A DNA stretch of 16,461 bases, from positions 1 through 16,461 of the forward strand of contig JAQVPT010000041.1 in NCBI GenBank assembly GCA_028701945.1, read 5' to 3'. A program made the translations under genes and the position numbers. Below are positions 8,004-16,404 of the stretch, one piece after another; position 1 is the first letter of the stretch; each line of letters starts with the position of its first letter. The stretch is from Bacteroidales bacterium (GTDB taxonomy: Bacteria > Bacteroidota > Bacteroidia > Bacteroidales > ML635J-15). The notes beneath the pieces were generated by a model that saw only the letters and a list, made by a program, of their open reading frames with translations, was not told the DNA's origin and did not search any database.

Positions 8004-8954
8004 TTAACGTACAATTCGAGTTTGATATATTGGGTCTTTTGGACTATCTGGGAAATGCAAAAATGTGCATTCGGTTCCGCCATTTTCGATAAAGCTGATA
8101 GCTCCTTTGATTTTTGGAGCCATCCCTCCTGCACTAAAGATTCCTTGTTTTAGGTACTTTTTAGCTTCGGCAATTGGTATAGTATCTAAAATTTTCTCTT
8201 CCGAATCTTCAGTTTCTATAATAATTCTTTTGAGGTCAGTAAAAATATAGAACTCATCGGCATTTGCTTGAGAAGCAAGCAGTGCTGATGTATGGTCTTT
8301 ATCAATTACTGCATCTATACCAAGTAAGTTTTTTTGTTCATCATAATATACAGGTATCCCACCACCACCAGCGGCTATTACTATATGCCCTTCTCTAGCC
8401 AACTTTGCGATTACTTTGCTATTTCCAATTTGTTTTGGTAAAGGAGATGGAACAATTTTACGCCAACCAATTCCATCGGGATCTTCTTTAAATAGCGAAT
8501 TAGTGTCAGCAGAAAGTTTTGCGGCCTCTTCTTTCGTATAATATGGACCTATGGGTTTTGTTGGGTTTTTAAAAGCAGGGTCATTTTTATCAACCAAAAC
8601 TTGAGTTATGAGATTTACAACGCCTTTTTCTAAATCTTTAGTTGGTAAAATATTTCTAAGTTGCTGCTCAATTAAATATCCGATAAAGCCTTGCGAGTAT
8701 GCACCGCAAACATCTAAGGGCATTTCAGGAATACCAAACATTTTGGCACCTGCATTATTTTGTAATAAAATATTACCAACTTGAGGACCATTACCATGTA
8801 TAATAACAAGATTAGAGCTGCTTTTTATTAAATCAAAAAGAGTTTTAACAGCTCTATATACATTTTCTTTTTGTTCTTCAATAGTTCCTTCCTGTCCAGC
8901 TCTCAATATTGCATTACCTCCGAATGCAACAACTGATAATTTTTTCTCCACCAT
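8004..8954 (-). CDS. arcC: Carbamate kinase
   Basis: Carbamate kinase transfers the phosphate of carbamoyl phosphate to ADP, giving ATP, CO2 and ammonia; it is the energy-yielding last step of arginine or citrulline fermentation. From the chosen ATG at 8954 the protein has 316 residues, the usual family length. It begins MVEKKLSVVAFGGNAIL (GGNA at 12-15), with HGNGPQVGN at 53-61, a Gly-rich AAGGGGIPV at about 193-201 and IDKDHTSALLA at about 214-224. An in-frame ATG at 8990 would add 12 residues (MKINLDLQKRYN) not expected in the family, so it is less likely. It is the first gene of an arcC-arcB operon reading away from the divergent gene at 9142. A TAGATTTG at 8977-8970 on the minus strand could be a -7 box, but it lacks an upstream TTG. 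Confidence 0.94.
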   Translation of the reverse strand: MVEKKLSVVAFGGNAILRAGQEGTIEEQKENVYRAVKTLFDLIKSSSNLVIIHGNGPQVGNILLQNNAGAKMFGIPEMPLDVCGAYSQGFIGYLIEQQLRNILPTKDLEKGVVNLITQVLVDKNDPAFKNPTKPIGPYYTKEEAAKLSADTNSLFKEDPDGIGWRKIVPSPLPKQIGNSKVIAKLAREGHIVIAAGGGGIPVYYDEQKNLLGIDAVIDKDHTSALLASQANADEFYIFTDLKRIIIETEDSEEKILDTIPIAEAKKYLKQGIFSAGGMAPKIKGAISFIENGGTECTFLHFPDSPKDPIYQTRIVR

Positions 8955-9062
8955 ATTATATCTTTTTTGCAAATCTAAATTAATTTTCATAATTTTTTTT
9001 AAAAATGTTATTTAGCAGGAGAATTTATTGTTATAATTTTGTTAATTTATCTTTTTAATGAG

Positions 9063-9089
9063 TTGAATAAAAATATTTATTTATATTTG
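9063..9089 (+). promoter_or_regulatory. Candidate Bacteroidota promoter for the DUF4412-like gene
   Basis: TATATTTG (9082-9089) fits the -7 consensus TAnnTTTG, and a TTG (9063-9065) lies 16 bases upstream, slightly closer than the usual spacing. The predicted start point near 9096 leaves a leader of about 46 A/T-rich bases before the ATG at 9142. Confidence 0.5.
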
Positions 9090-9102
9090 TGGTATGTAAA
9101 TT

Positions 9103-9112
9103 GTAATATTAC
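9103..9112. other. 10-bp palindrome GTAATATTAC in the leader of the 9142 gene
   Basis: A perfect 10-base palindrome lies just downstream of the predicted transcription start and 30 bases before the ATG. Its position would suit an operator bound by a dimeric regulator. In a sequence this AT-rich a chance palindrome is also plausible. Confidence 0.25.
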
Positions 9113-9141
9113 CAAACATTATAAACAAAAATTATTAAATT

Positions 9142-9813
9142 ATGAAAATCAGTGTCAAATTAGTATTAGTCTTGATGATTGCGACAATATCTGTTGCAGC
9201 TTACTCACAAAAGAAAGTAAAACCTTTTAAAGGTATAATTACCTATGATATTACTTATGAAGGTGAAGAAATTGATGCCGCAACAATGGCACAAATGCCT
9301 ACTGAAATTATTGTTAGTGTACTAGGCGATAAGGTTCGTAACGAACAAGTCTCGGCATTTTATTCAATGGCTCAAATCTCTGATATGGGTAGCGGCTCAG
9401 CGATTGTTTTATTGGATGCTATGGGAATGAAGATTGCTGTTAAACAATCAAAAGAAGAAATTGATGAAAAAATGGCAGAAGCCGAAATTGAAGATCCTAT
9501 AATTAAATTTCTTGACGAAACTAAAGAAATTGCTGGTTATACTTGCAAAAAAGCTGAAGTAACTTCTGGTGAAAATACCATTGAAGTGTTTTATACTGAT
9601 GCTATCGGTGTTCCTAAAGGAATGAATGATAATACTGGCTTTAAAGGCATTGAAGGTGTTTTAATGGAGTATTCAATTGTGCAGGGAGATATGATAATGG
9701 TTATGACTGTTAGAGAAGTTAAAAAAGGAAAAGTTAATAAAGGTATGTTCTTAATTCCTGATGATTATGATATTAAAACTGCCGAAGAATTGGGCGGAAT
9801 GTTAGGTGGATAA
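9142..9813 (+). CDS. Exported DUF4412-like protein of unknown function
   Basis: A 223-residue protein with a clear signal peptide: positive start, hydrophobic LVLVLMIATISVAAYS, and likely cleavage after AYS near residue 22, leaving QKKVKPFKG. The mature part is predicted mainly beta-strand. It begins GIITYDITYEG and has the motif ETKEIAGYTCKKAEVTSG followed by IEVFYTDAIG, a pattern seen in Bacteroidota periplasmic or surface proteins of the DUF4412/GLPGLI kind. Family assignment is from memory of this pattern and is tentative. The protein is rich in methionine (16 of 223) and has a single cysteine. It is flanked by its own promoter and a perfect palindromic terminator, so it is probably transcribed alone, divergent from arcC. 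No enzymatic residues are recognised. Confidence 0.7.
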   Translation: MKISVKLVLVLMIATISVAAYSQKKVKPFKGIITYDITYEGEEIDAATMAQMPTEIIVSVLGDKVRNEQVSAFYSMAQISDMGSGSAIVLLDAMGMKIAVKQSKEEIDEKMAEAEIEDPIIKFLDETKEIAGYTCKKAEVTSGENTIEVFYTDAIGVPKGMNDNTGFKGIEGVLMEYSIVQGDMIMVMTVREVKKGKVNKGMFLIPDDYDIKTAEELGGMLGG

Positions 9814-9836
9814 ATTTTGGATAAAATATATTAATG

Positions 9837-9862
9837 AAAAATCCTCAAATTTGAGGATTTTT
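9837..9862. terminator. Perfect palindromic terminator after the DUF4412-like gene
   Basis: A 26-base perfect palindrome centred on AAATTT forms a stem with core ATCCTC/GAGGAT. It ends in TTTTTT on the + strand and in AAAAA on the other side. It lies 24 bases after the stop at 9813 and before ftsK. Its symmetry allows action on both strands, although only + strand transcription reaches it. Confidence 0.85.
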
Positions 9863-9881
9863 TCTATTTTTACACTTTAGT

Positions 9882-12329
9882 ATGAAAAAACGAAATACAA
9901 AAACTAGTGCTAATAAGAAAACAGGAGGATTCTCTTTAAAATCAATCATTGTGTTTTTTCGCGACGAACGTTTTAAGGTAAGTCTTGGAGTGTTTTTATT
10001 GGCATTTGCAATTGTTTTGTGTTTGTCGTTTACTTCATATTTCTTTACTTGGAAATCAGATCAAAGTATCCTTGATGTCGAATTCACCAAACTATTGGGC
10101 AAAAATTCGTATCAGGTCGAGAATTGGATAGGTAAGATTGGAGCTCTTTTATCAAATAAATTTGTTCATGATTGGTTTGGAGTTGCTTCGTTTTCTTTTG
10201 TTGCAATTTTTGCTGTATTTGGATTTAATTTGCTTAACGTCAAATTAACGAAACCTTGGAGGTTTTTGTTTATTGGCTTAATATTTACAATTTGGAGCAG
10301 TGTGGCTATTGCATCAATATTTTCCGACACCTTTTTTATGGTTGGCGGAGCACATGGATATTTTATTTTTAATTGGTTGTCTGGACTTATTGGTATTCCT
10401 GGCTCCTATGCTGTTGTTTTACTTAGTCTCTTTGTAATTGTCTTGTATAGTTTTAAAAATTCTTTGAATTGGATCAAATCAAAACTGCAGAACTTGCGAA
10501 GTGTAAAGAAAGAACATCTGGAGGAGGGCTCTGATGACGGTTTTGATAAACCGATTTTATCTGAAATAGATGATGATAATCAGCCTATTGACAAAGAAAT
10601 TGCTGAGGAAGAACCCGTATTTGTCATTTTTGATGAAATTGACGAACAGGAACAAAATGAAGATTTAAAAGAACAAAATTCTGAAACTGACACCAATAAT
10701 TATACTGGAAAAGAGAATAAAGAAGATACTGAAGATGGTCTCGACCTTGATGTAAACGAAACACCCGATGAAGAAGAGTTGACTGAAGAAGAAATAGATT
10801 CAGATATGATGCAGGAATTTGACCCAACAAAAGATCTTGAGTTTTATAAATTCCCTAGCATAGAAATTTTGCAAGATTACCCGAGTAGAAGAGCAGATGT
10901 TACACGTGATGAACTTAATGATAATAAAGATAAGATTATTAGGACTTTGAGAGATTATAAAATTGAGATATCAAGAATTTCTGCTACAATTGGTCCTACT
11001 GTAACTTTATATGAAATTGTGCCAGCACCGGGAGTGCGAATTGCAAAAATTAAAAATCTTGAAGATGATATTGCTCTTAGTCTTGCAGCTCTCGGGATAC
11101 GTATTATTGCTCCAATTCCTGGAAAAGGAACTATCGGTATCGAGGTTCCTAACTCAAAACCTGAAATTGTTTCGATGCGATCTGTTTTAAAATCTGCAAA
11201 ATTTCAAGAATCGTCTTATGAATTACCTGTAGCTTTGGGAAAAACTATTTCTAACGAAACTTATGTTTTTAATTTAGCAAAAACACCACATTTATTGGTC
11301 GCTGGTGCAACAGGACAAGGAAAGTCAGTAGGAGTAAATGCAATTATTGCATCTTTGCTCTATAAAAAGCATCCTGCCCATTTAAAGTTCGTATTAGTGG
11401 ATCCCAAAATGGTAGAATTATCAATATATAACCAAATAGAAAAACACTATCTCGCAAAACTACCTGACGAGGAATCGTGCATTATTACTGATGTCTCAAA
11501 AGTGGTTCCAGCTATGAATTCATTGTGCATCGAAATGGATGATCGTTATAGGCTATTGACAAAAGCTCGCGTTCGTAATATTGTTGAGTATAACAAAAAG
11601 TTTGTTTCTCGTAAGTTAAATCCTAATAAGGGGCATAAATATATGCCTTATATAGTCGTTGTTATTGATGAATTTGCTGATATTATTGTTCAGGAAGGTA
11701 AGCAGGTAGAAGTACCTATTAGCCGTCTTGCAGCAAAAGCTCGTGCAATTGGCATACATCTTATTGTTGCCACACAGCGTCCTTCGACAGATGTCATTAC
11801 TGGAGTAATTAAGGCTAACTTCCCTACTCGAATTGCCTTTAAAGTTACAAACGGACACGATTCAAAAACTATTCTTGATACGTCTGGAGCAAATCAATTA
11901 ATTGGTAGAGGTGATATGCTAATTTCTGAAACAGGAAAAATTAGTAGAGTACAATGTGCATTTATTGATACACCCGAAATTGAATTGTTAGTTGACCATA
12001 TTAGTGCACAACAAGGCTATCCAGAACCGTATGTTTTACCTGAACCCGAAGTCGCCGAAAGTGCTAGTGGAGGGGCAGGATTAAATGCTAACGAGAAAGA
12101 TGAATTATTCGAAGAGGCTGCCCGATTAGTTGTACGACACCAGCAAGGTTCAACATCATTGATACAACGAAAAATGAGTATCGGATATAATAGAGCTGGA
12201 CGAATTATTGACCAATTAGAAGCAGCTGGAGTAGTCGGACAATATGAGGGAAGTAAGGCGAGACAAGTATTATATCCAGATGAATATTCTTTGGAACAAT
12301 ATTTGAATAGCCTAATCCAAAATAAATAG
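9882..12329 (+). CDS. ftsK: DNA translocase FtsK/SpoIIIE
   Basis: FtsK is an inner-membrane ATPase at the division septum that pumps double-stranded DNA to clear and resolve chromosomes. The 815-residue protein has the full domain order. Four membrane helices lie within about residues 33-195 (e.g. LGVFLLAFAIVLCLSF). A strongly acidic, low-complexity linker covers about 214-322. The motor domain has Walker A GATGQGKS (475-482) and Walker B VVVIDEF (Asp596, Glu597). The C-terminal gamma winged-helix domain (about 737-815) contains RKMSIGYNRAGRIIDQLE and reads the DNA polarity sequences. The length is typical for this phylum. It follows the terminator of the upstream gene and is 18 bases from lolA, so the two form an operon, as in many bacteria. 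No clear promoter consensus was identified in the short region 9863-9881. Confidence 0.96.
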   Translation: MKKRNTKTSANKKTGGFSLKSIIVFFRDERFKVSLGVFLLAFAIVLCLSFTSYFFTWKSDQSILDVEFTKLLGKNSYQVENWIGKIGALLSNKFVHDWFGVASFSFVAIFAVFGFNLLNVKLTKPWRFLFIGLIFTIWSSVAIASIFSDTFFMVGGAHGYFIFNWLSGLIGIPGSYAVVLLSLFVIVLYSFKNSLNWIKSKLQNLRSVKKEHLEEGSDDGFDKPILSEIDDDNQPIDKEIAEEEPVFVIFDEIDEQEQNEDLKEQNSETDTNNYTGKENKEDTEDGLDLDVNETPDEEELTEEEIDSDMMQEFDPTKDLEFYKFPSIEILQDYPSRRADVTRDELNDNKDKIIRTLRDYKIEISRISATIGPTVTLYEIVPAPGVRIAKIKNLEDDIALSLAALGIRIIAPIPGKGTIGIEVPNSKPEIVSMRSVLKSAKFQESSYELPVALGKTISNETYVFNLAKTPHLLVAGATGQGKSVGVNAIIASLLYKKHPAHLKFVLVDPKMVELSIYNQIEKHYLAKLPDEESCIITDVSKVVPAMNSLCIEMDDRYRLLTKARVRNIVEYNKKFVSRKLNPNKGHKYMPYIVVVIDEFADIIVQEGKQVEVPISRLAAKARAIGIHLIVATQRPSTDVITGVIKANFPTRIAFKVTNGHDSKTILDTSGANQLIGRGDMLISETGKISRVQCAFIDTPEIELLVDHISAQQGYPEPYVLPEPEVAESASGGAGLNANEKDELFEEAARLVVRHQQGSTSLIQRKMSIGYNRAGRIIDQLEAAGVVGQYEGSKARQVLYPDEYSLEQYLNSLIQNK

Positions 12330-12347
12330 AAATAAATAATAAAGAAA

Positions 12348-12995
12348 ATGAAAAAAATTATTGCATTATTCGGCCTGATTTCTCTAACACTTGTTGGGTT
12401 TTCACAAACTGACGCAGCCGCAACGGCTTTATTAGACGAGGTATCAGCAAAAACTGAAAGATACGCAAGTCTGAAAATCGATTTTAACATGTATATTGAA
12501 AATCTCCAGGATGGCAAAAGAGATGAATATAAAGGTAGTGCCGCTTATAAACCTGGTTTTTATAAACTTGATATTATGGGGCAAATAGTTTTTTCAGATG
12601 CTACTACGAATTGGACTTACCTAAAAGATGCAGACGAAGTAAATATTACTGATAACGCCGATAACAAAGAATCAATGATGAATCCACAGACTTTGCTTAA
12701 AGATTATAAAGCAAACTTTAAAGTGAGATATGTTGCAGATAAGTTTGAAAAAAATCGCCCACTAGTAGAAATTGATTTAATACCAAAAACAATTGACAAT
12801 AAAAAATATTCAAAAATTACAGTTAAAATTGATAAAACTAAAAAACAAATATACTCAGCTCGTTATGTCGGAAAAGACGGAGTTAGTTACTTAATTGAAA
12901 TTTATAAGTTTCTTGAAAATCCAGCTATACCAGATTCAGAAATAAAATTTGGTAAGGCTCTTTTTCCTAATGCCGAAGTAATAGATATGAGATAA
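12348..12995 (+). CDS. lolA: LolA-like outer-membrane lipoprotein carrier
   Basis: LolA is a periplasmic chaperone that carries lipoproteins from the LolCDE release complex to the outer membrane. This 215-residue protein has a signal peptide (MKKIIALFGLISLTLVGFSQ, cleavage near residue 19-20). It then has LLDEVSAKTERYASLKIDF, the usual LolA opening of a helix leading into the first strand. Next come GSAAYKPGFYKLDIMGQIVFSDATTNWTYL and the late strand VKIDKTKKQIYSARYVGKDG, matching the half-barrel fold. It directly follows ftsK, a conserved neighbour of lolA in many bacteria. A strong terminator follows immediately. The window's two predicted lipoproteins are possible cargo. The assignment rests on fold-level pattern and gene order, not on a strict motif. 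Confidence 0.82.
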   Translation: MKKIIALFGLISLTLVGFSQTDAAATALLDEVSAKTERYASLKIDFNMYIENLQDGKRDEYKGSAAYKPGFYKLDIMGQIVFSDATTNWTYLKDADEVNITDNADNKESMMNPQTLLKDYKANFKVRYVADKFEKNRPLVEIDLIPKTIDNKKYSKITVKIDKTKKQIYSARYVGKDGVSYLIEIYKFLENPAIPDSEIKFGKALFPNAEVIDMR

Positions 12996-12996
12996 T

Positions 12997-13020
12997 AAAG
13001 GAGGCGAAAGCCTCTTTTTT
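12997..13020 (+). terminator. Rho-independent terminator of the ftsK-lolA operon
   Basis: GAGGC (13001-13005) pairs with GCCTC (13010-13014) around a GAAA tetraloop. The stem extends outward through G-T and A-T pairs to about 9 bp, followed by a T-run (13015-13020). It begins one base after the lolA stop. Confidence 0.92.
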
Positions 13021-13071
13021 GATTTGTCTATTGTTTGACAATCTTTTAATCATACTTTTTAGTTTTCTTAA

Positions 13072-13101
13072 TTGTCGATTACCGTATTTTTTTTAACTTT
13101 G
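13072..13101 (+). promoter_or_regulatory. Bacteroidota consensus promoter for pheS
   Basis: A TTG (13072-13074) and TAACTTTG (13094-13101) are separated by 19 bases, an excellent fit to the TTG-N19-TAnnTTTG promoter of this phylum. The expected start near 13108 leaves about 15 bases before the ATG at 13123, which supports that start over the TTG at 13114. It would drive pheS and the two genes that follow. Confidence 0.75.
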
Positions 13102-13122
13102 TAATCAAAAATTTTGTTAGAA

Positions 13123-14142
13123 ATGATTCAAAGAATTAAAGAATTACAAAAAATTATTGAAGAGTTTTCACCAGCAAACATTGCTGAAATTGAGGAGTTT
13201 CGTTTAAAGTTTTTATCCAAAAAAGGGCTAATAACTGAATTGTTTAACGATTTTAGAAATCTAGATTCTGAAAACAAGAAAATTGTAGGCGTTCAGATAA
13301 ACAAACTCAAGCAATTCACAACCGATAAGCTTAATGAGCTTAAAAATTCGCTTACTGTTAGCGATAATTCTAAAATTGAAATTGACCTTAGTCGTCCTGG
13401 CGATCCTTTTAATTTAGGCTCACGTCATCCATTATCAATTGTGCGGAACGAGATTATTTCAATATTTACACGTTTGGGTTTTGTTGTTGGAGACGGTAAT
13501 GAAATTGAAGATGATGATCACAATTTTAGTAAACTGAATTTTCCAGATAATCACCCTGCTCGCGATATGCAAGACACTTTCTTCATTTCGTCCGATATGA
13601 ATGTTTTATTACGCACTCATACATCCTCTGTGCAAGCTCACGAAATGTCCGAATTAAAACCGCCTATCCGAAGTCTTGCTCCGGGGCGTGTTTATAGAAA
13701 CGAAGCTATCTCGGCTCGTGCTCATTGTTTGTTTCATCAAATCGAAGGACTTTATGTTGATAAAAATGTAAGCTTTGCTGACTTAAAACAAACTCTTGAT
13801 TATTTTGCTAAAGAAATGTTCGGCGAAAAAACTAAAATTCGTCTTAGACCCTCGTACTTCCCGTTTACTGAGCCGTCAGCCGAAGTTGACGTCAGCTGTA
13901 CGCTTTGTGGAGGTAAAGGTTGTAATGTTTGTAAAGAAACTGGCTGGCTTGAGATTTTAGGTTGTGGCATGGTGGATCCAAATGTTTTTGAAGCTGCTGG
14001 CATTGACCCAAATATATATTCGGGTTTTGCTTTTGGTATGGGAATAGAACGAATAGCAATGCTTAAATACGGAATAAAAGATTTACGCCTATTTTTTGAA
14101 AACGATCTGCGTTTCTTAGAGCAGTTCTATACGACTTACTAA
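13123..14142 (+). CDS. pheS: Phenylalanyl-tRNA synthetase alpha subunit
   Basis: PheS is the catalytic subunit of the alpha2-beta2 enzyme that charges tRNA-Phe with phenylalanine in the cytoplasm. The chosen ATG gives 339 residues, the usual length; a TTG nine bases upstream would add three unneeded residues. The N-terminal coiled-coil (about 1-95) is followed by the class II core. Visible motifs are motif 2 RVYRNEAISARAHCLFHQIE, FPFTEPSAEVDVSC and motif 3 GFAFGMGIERIAMLKYG. A four-cysteine insert, CTLCGGKGCNVC (Cys259, 262, 267, 270), probably binds zinc; such inserts occur in many bacterial PheS but not in that of Escherichia coli. The partner pheT is not adjacent, so it lies elsewhere in the genome. 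The hydrolase gene follows after 12 bases. Confidence 0.97.
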   Translation: MIQRIKELQKIIEEFSPANIAEIEEFRLKFLSKKGLITELFNDFRNLDSENKKIVGVQINKLKQFTTDKLNELKNSLTVSDNSKIEIDLSRPGDPFNLGSRHPLSIVRNEIISIFTRLGFVVGDGNEIEDDDHNFSKLNFPDNHPARDMQDTFFISSDMNVLLRTHTSSVQAHEMSELKPPIRSLAPGRVYRNEAISARAHCLFHQIEGLYVDKNVSFADLKQTLDYFAKEMFGEKTKIRLRPSYFPFTEPSAEVDVSCTLCGGKGCNVCKETGWLEILGCGMVDPNVFEAAGIDPNIYSGFAFGMGIERIAMLKYGIKDLRLFFENDLRFLEQFYTTY

Positions 14143-14154
14143 AATATCGGTTTA

Positions 14155-14952
14155 ATGATTTTACATTCTAAAATAATTGGTGATTCTGATAGAACCCTAC
14201 TTATCTTGCATGGGCTATATGGAAGTTCCGATTCTTGGTTAAGAGTCGCAAATTTATTGTCAGATAGGTTTACGATCCACTTGCCTGATCTTCGTAATCA
14301 CGGTGAGTCGTTTAAAAATGATATTCATACATATCAGGCTATGGTAGAGGATGTAAAGAATTATTTGGATGATAAAAAAATTAATAATATCAATATCATA
14401 GGCCATTCAATGGGTGGTAAACTTGCAATGTTTTTTGCTGCCAAATATCCAGAATATATTCGCAAACTTGTGATTGCCGATATTTCGCCTCGATCATATA
14501 AAGCATTATTGCAAAACGACCCCAATGGGAATTTTCATCTCAACTTGATGTCGATAATGAAAAAACTTGATTTATCTGCATATAAAGATTATCGAAGCTT
14601 AAGTAAAGTACTTATTGAGTATGGCGAGACTGTTAAAAATGTAATATTGAAAAATGTCGATAAAAAAGACGGGCAATTCTTTTGGAAAATTAATGTTCTA
14701 GCATTATTTAATAATATCAACAATATCTTAGATGGGCTAAATCCAGATGATTTTATTGATAAAAAGATTACTACAGAAACATTATTTCTAAAAGCATCAG
14801 ATTCAATTTATCTGACCAATACAGATGAAAAGTTTATTGATTTTATTTTTTCAAATGCACATATACAAGAAATCTCAAATGCAGGACACTGGTTACATTA
14901 TGATAATCCAAACGATACCGTTAGTGAGATACTCGCTTTTTTAAATAAATAA
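14155..14952 (+). CDS. Alpha/beta hydrolase (YbfF/ABHD11-like esterase)
   Basis: A 265-residue cytoplasmic hydrolase of the alpha/beta fold. It has LLILHGLYGSSDSW (oxyanion HG at 19-20), DLRNHGES (45-52), nucleophile Ser85 in GHSMGG (83-88), conserved VIADISPRSY (Asp109) and His245 in NAGHWLHYDNP. Asp216 is a possible acid residue. The pattern HGLYGSSDSW...LPDLRNHG...GHSMGGK...DISP is that of the YbfF/ABHD11 esterase family, which cleaves short acyl esters or thioesters; the physiological substrate is not known. No signal peptide is seen. The gene sits between pheS (12 bases away) and fumC (4 bases away) on one strand, so the three are very probably one transcription unit. The link appears to be positional rather than a shared pathway. 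Confidence 0.88.
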   Translation: MILHSKIIGDSDRTLLILHGLYGSSDSWLRVANLLSDRFTIHLPDLRNHGESFKNDIHTYQAMVEDVKNYLDDKKINNINIIGHSMGGKLAMFFAAKYPEYIRKLVIADISPRSYKALLQNDPNGNFHLNLMSIMKKLDLSAYKDYRSLSKVLIEYGETVKNVILKNVDKKDGQFFWKINVLALFNNINNILDGLNPDDFIDKKITTETLFLKASDSIYLTNTDEKFIDFIFSNAHIQEISNAGHWLHYDNPNDTVSEILAFLNK

Positions 14953-14956
14953 GATT

Positions 14957-16336
14957 ATGAAATATAGAGAAGAACATGATACTATGGGCATTGTTAAAGT
15001 GCCAATCGATAAATATTGGGGAGCTCAAACTCAAAGATCCTTTCAAAATTTTAAGATAGGTGATAAAATGCCAATTGAATTAATCAAAGCGTATGCATAC
15101 TTGAAAAAAGCCTGTGCCTTTGCAAATATGGATAAAGGAAAACTAAGTAGCCAAAAAGTGGAACTTATTGCCCGTGTTTGTGATTTGATAATCGGGGGAA
15201 AACTCAACGATCAGTTTCCTTTAGTTGTGTGGCAAACAGGTTCGGGAACACAAACAAATATGAATCTTAACGAGGTTATCGCAAACTACGGACATGTTAT
15301 AAATGGCGGAAAACTTGATGATAAGATTAAAACTTTACACCCAAACGATGATGTAAATAAAAGCCAGTCATCTAATGATACTTTTCCAACTGCAATGAGT
15401 ATTGCTTCGATTATACTCTTGACGGATGAGCTTATTCCTGCTGTAGAGAATTTAAAGGATAATCTAAAATTAAAATCAGACGAGTTTAAAAATATTATAA
15501 AAGTGGGACGTACTCACATGATGGATGCAACACCAATAAGTTTTGGACAAGAATTTTCTGGTTATGTTTCCCAGCTTGAACATGCTTTGAATTCGATTAA
15601 AAACGCTATACCCCATTTATCAGAACTAGCAATTGGAGGAACTGCTGTTGGTACTGGCCTTAACGCCCCTAAATGGTTTGATAAAGCCGTTTGTGATTAT
15701 TTGAACACATTTACAAAAAAGAACTTTGTTCCTGCCGATAATAAGTTTGAAGCCTTGGCTTCTAACGATGCTTTTGTCGAAGCACACTCTGCATTAAAAT
15801 TACTATCGGTAAGTTTAAATAAAATAGCTAACGATTTCAGACTTATGGGTTCTGGACCCCGTTGTGGGTTGTCAGAACTGAGCTTACCGGCAAATGAACC
15901 AGGATCATCAATAATGCCTGGCAAGATAAATCCTACCCAAATTGAAGCTTTAACAATGGTTTGTGCTCAAGTTTTTGGAAACGATATTGCAATAACTATT
16001 GGTGCAATGAATGGGCAATTTGAGCTAAATGTATATAAACCTTTAATTATTAAGAATTTTATAGAATCCTCCAAGTTATTGTCACAGGCTTTAGTTTCAT
16101 TTACCGAAAATTGTGTTAAAGGTCTGAGTTTAAATATAAGTAAAATAGAGTTCTATCTTGAAAATTCTTTGATGAACGTTACTGCATTAAACGAAACTTT
16201 AGGATACGAAAGAGCTGCAATTATTGCGAAAACCGCCTTTAATGATGGATTAAGCCTAAGACAAGCTGCCCTAAAATGTGGTTTTATTTCGGAAAAGGAC
16301 TTTGATAAAATAATGCAACCAAAAAATCTAATATAA
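14957..16336 (+). CDS. fumC: Fumarate hydratase class II
   Basis: Class II fumarase is a cofactor-free homotetramer that reversibly hydrates fumarate to L-malate in the TCA cycle or its reductive branch. The protein has 459 residues, close to the family's usual 460-467. Clear motifs are SGTQTNMNLNEVIANYG, KSQSSNDTFPTAM, GRTHMMDATPISFGQE (His187 aligning with the catalytic-site His188 of Escherichia coli FumC) and the superfamily signature GSSIMPGKINPTQ (316-328) with catalytic Ser318. The start MKYREEHDTMGIVKVP is the standard family opening. It follows the hydrolase gene by 4 bases and is probably read from the pheS promoter. It is distinguished from aspartase and argininosuccinate lyase by the fumarase-type TGSGTQTNMN block. 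No terminator is evident directly after the stop. Confidence 0.96.
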   Translation: MKYREEHDTMGIVKVPIDKYWGAQTQRSFQNFKIGDKMPIELIKAYAYLKKACAFANMDKGKLSSQKVELIARVCDLIIGGKLNDQFPLVVWQTGSGTQTNMNLNEVIANYGHVINGGKLDDKIKTLHPNDDVNKSQSSNDTFPTAMSIASIILLTDELIPAVENLKDNLKLKSDEFKNIIKVGRTHMMDATPISFGQEFSGYVSQLEHALNSIKNAIPHLSELAIGGTAVGTGLNAPKWFDKAVCDYLNTFTKKNFVPADNKFEALASNDAFVEAHSALKLLSVSLNKIANDFRLMGSGPRCGLSELSLPANEPGSSIMPGKINPTQIEALTMVCAQVFGNDIAITIGAMNGQFELNVYKPLIIKNFIESSKLLSQALVSFTENCVKGLSLNISKIEFYLENSLMNVTALNETLGYERAAIIAKTAFNDGLSLRQAALKCGFISEKDFDKIMQPKNLI

Positions 16337-16404
16337 TATTTGTATTTAGTCTTGTTTTAGGTGAATATATTAGTTTATTTTGTAATAATTGGATTTGAAA
16401 ATAA

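Noticed and set aside
12017..12517. Minus-strand open frame of 166 codons across the ftsK-lolA junction
   Set aside because: It lies opposite the conserved FtsK gamma domain and the LolA signal peptide, has no recognisable domain, and is low-complexity in the way expected of an antisense shadow.
13114..13122. TTG start for pheS
   Set aside because: It lies only about 6 bases after the predicted transcription start and adds three residues not needed by the family; the ATG at 13123 is preferred.
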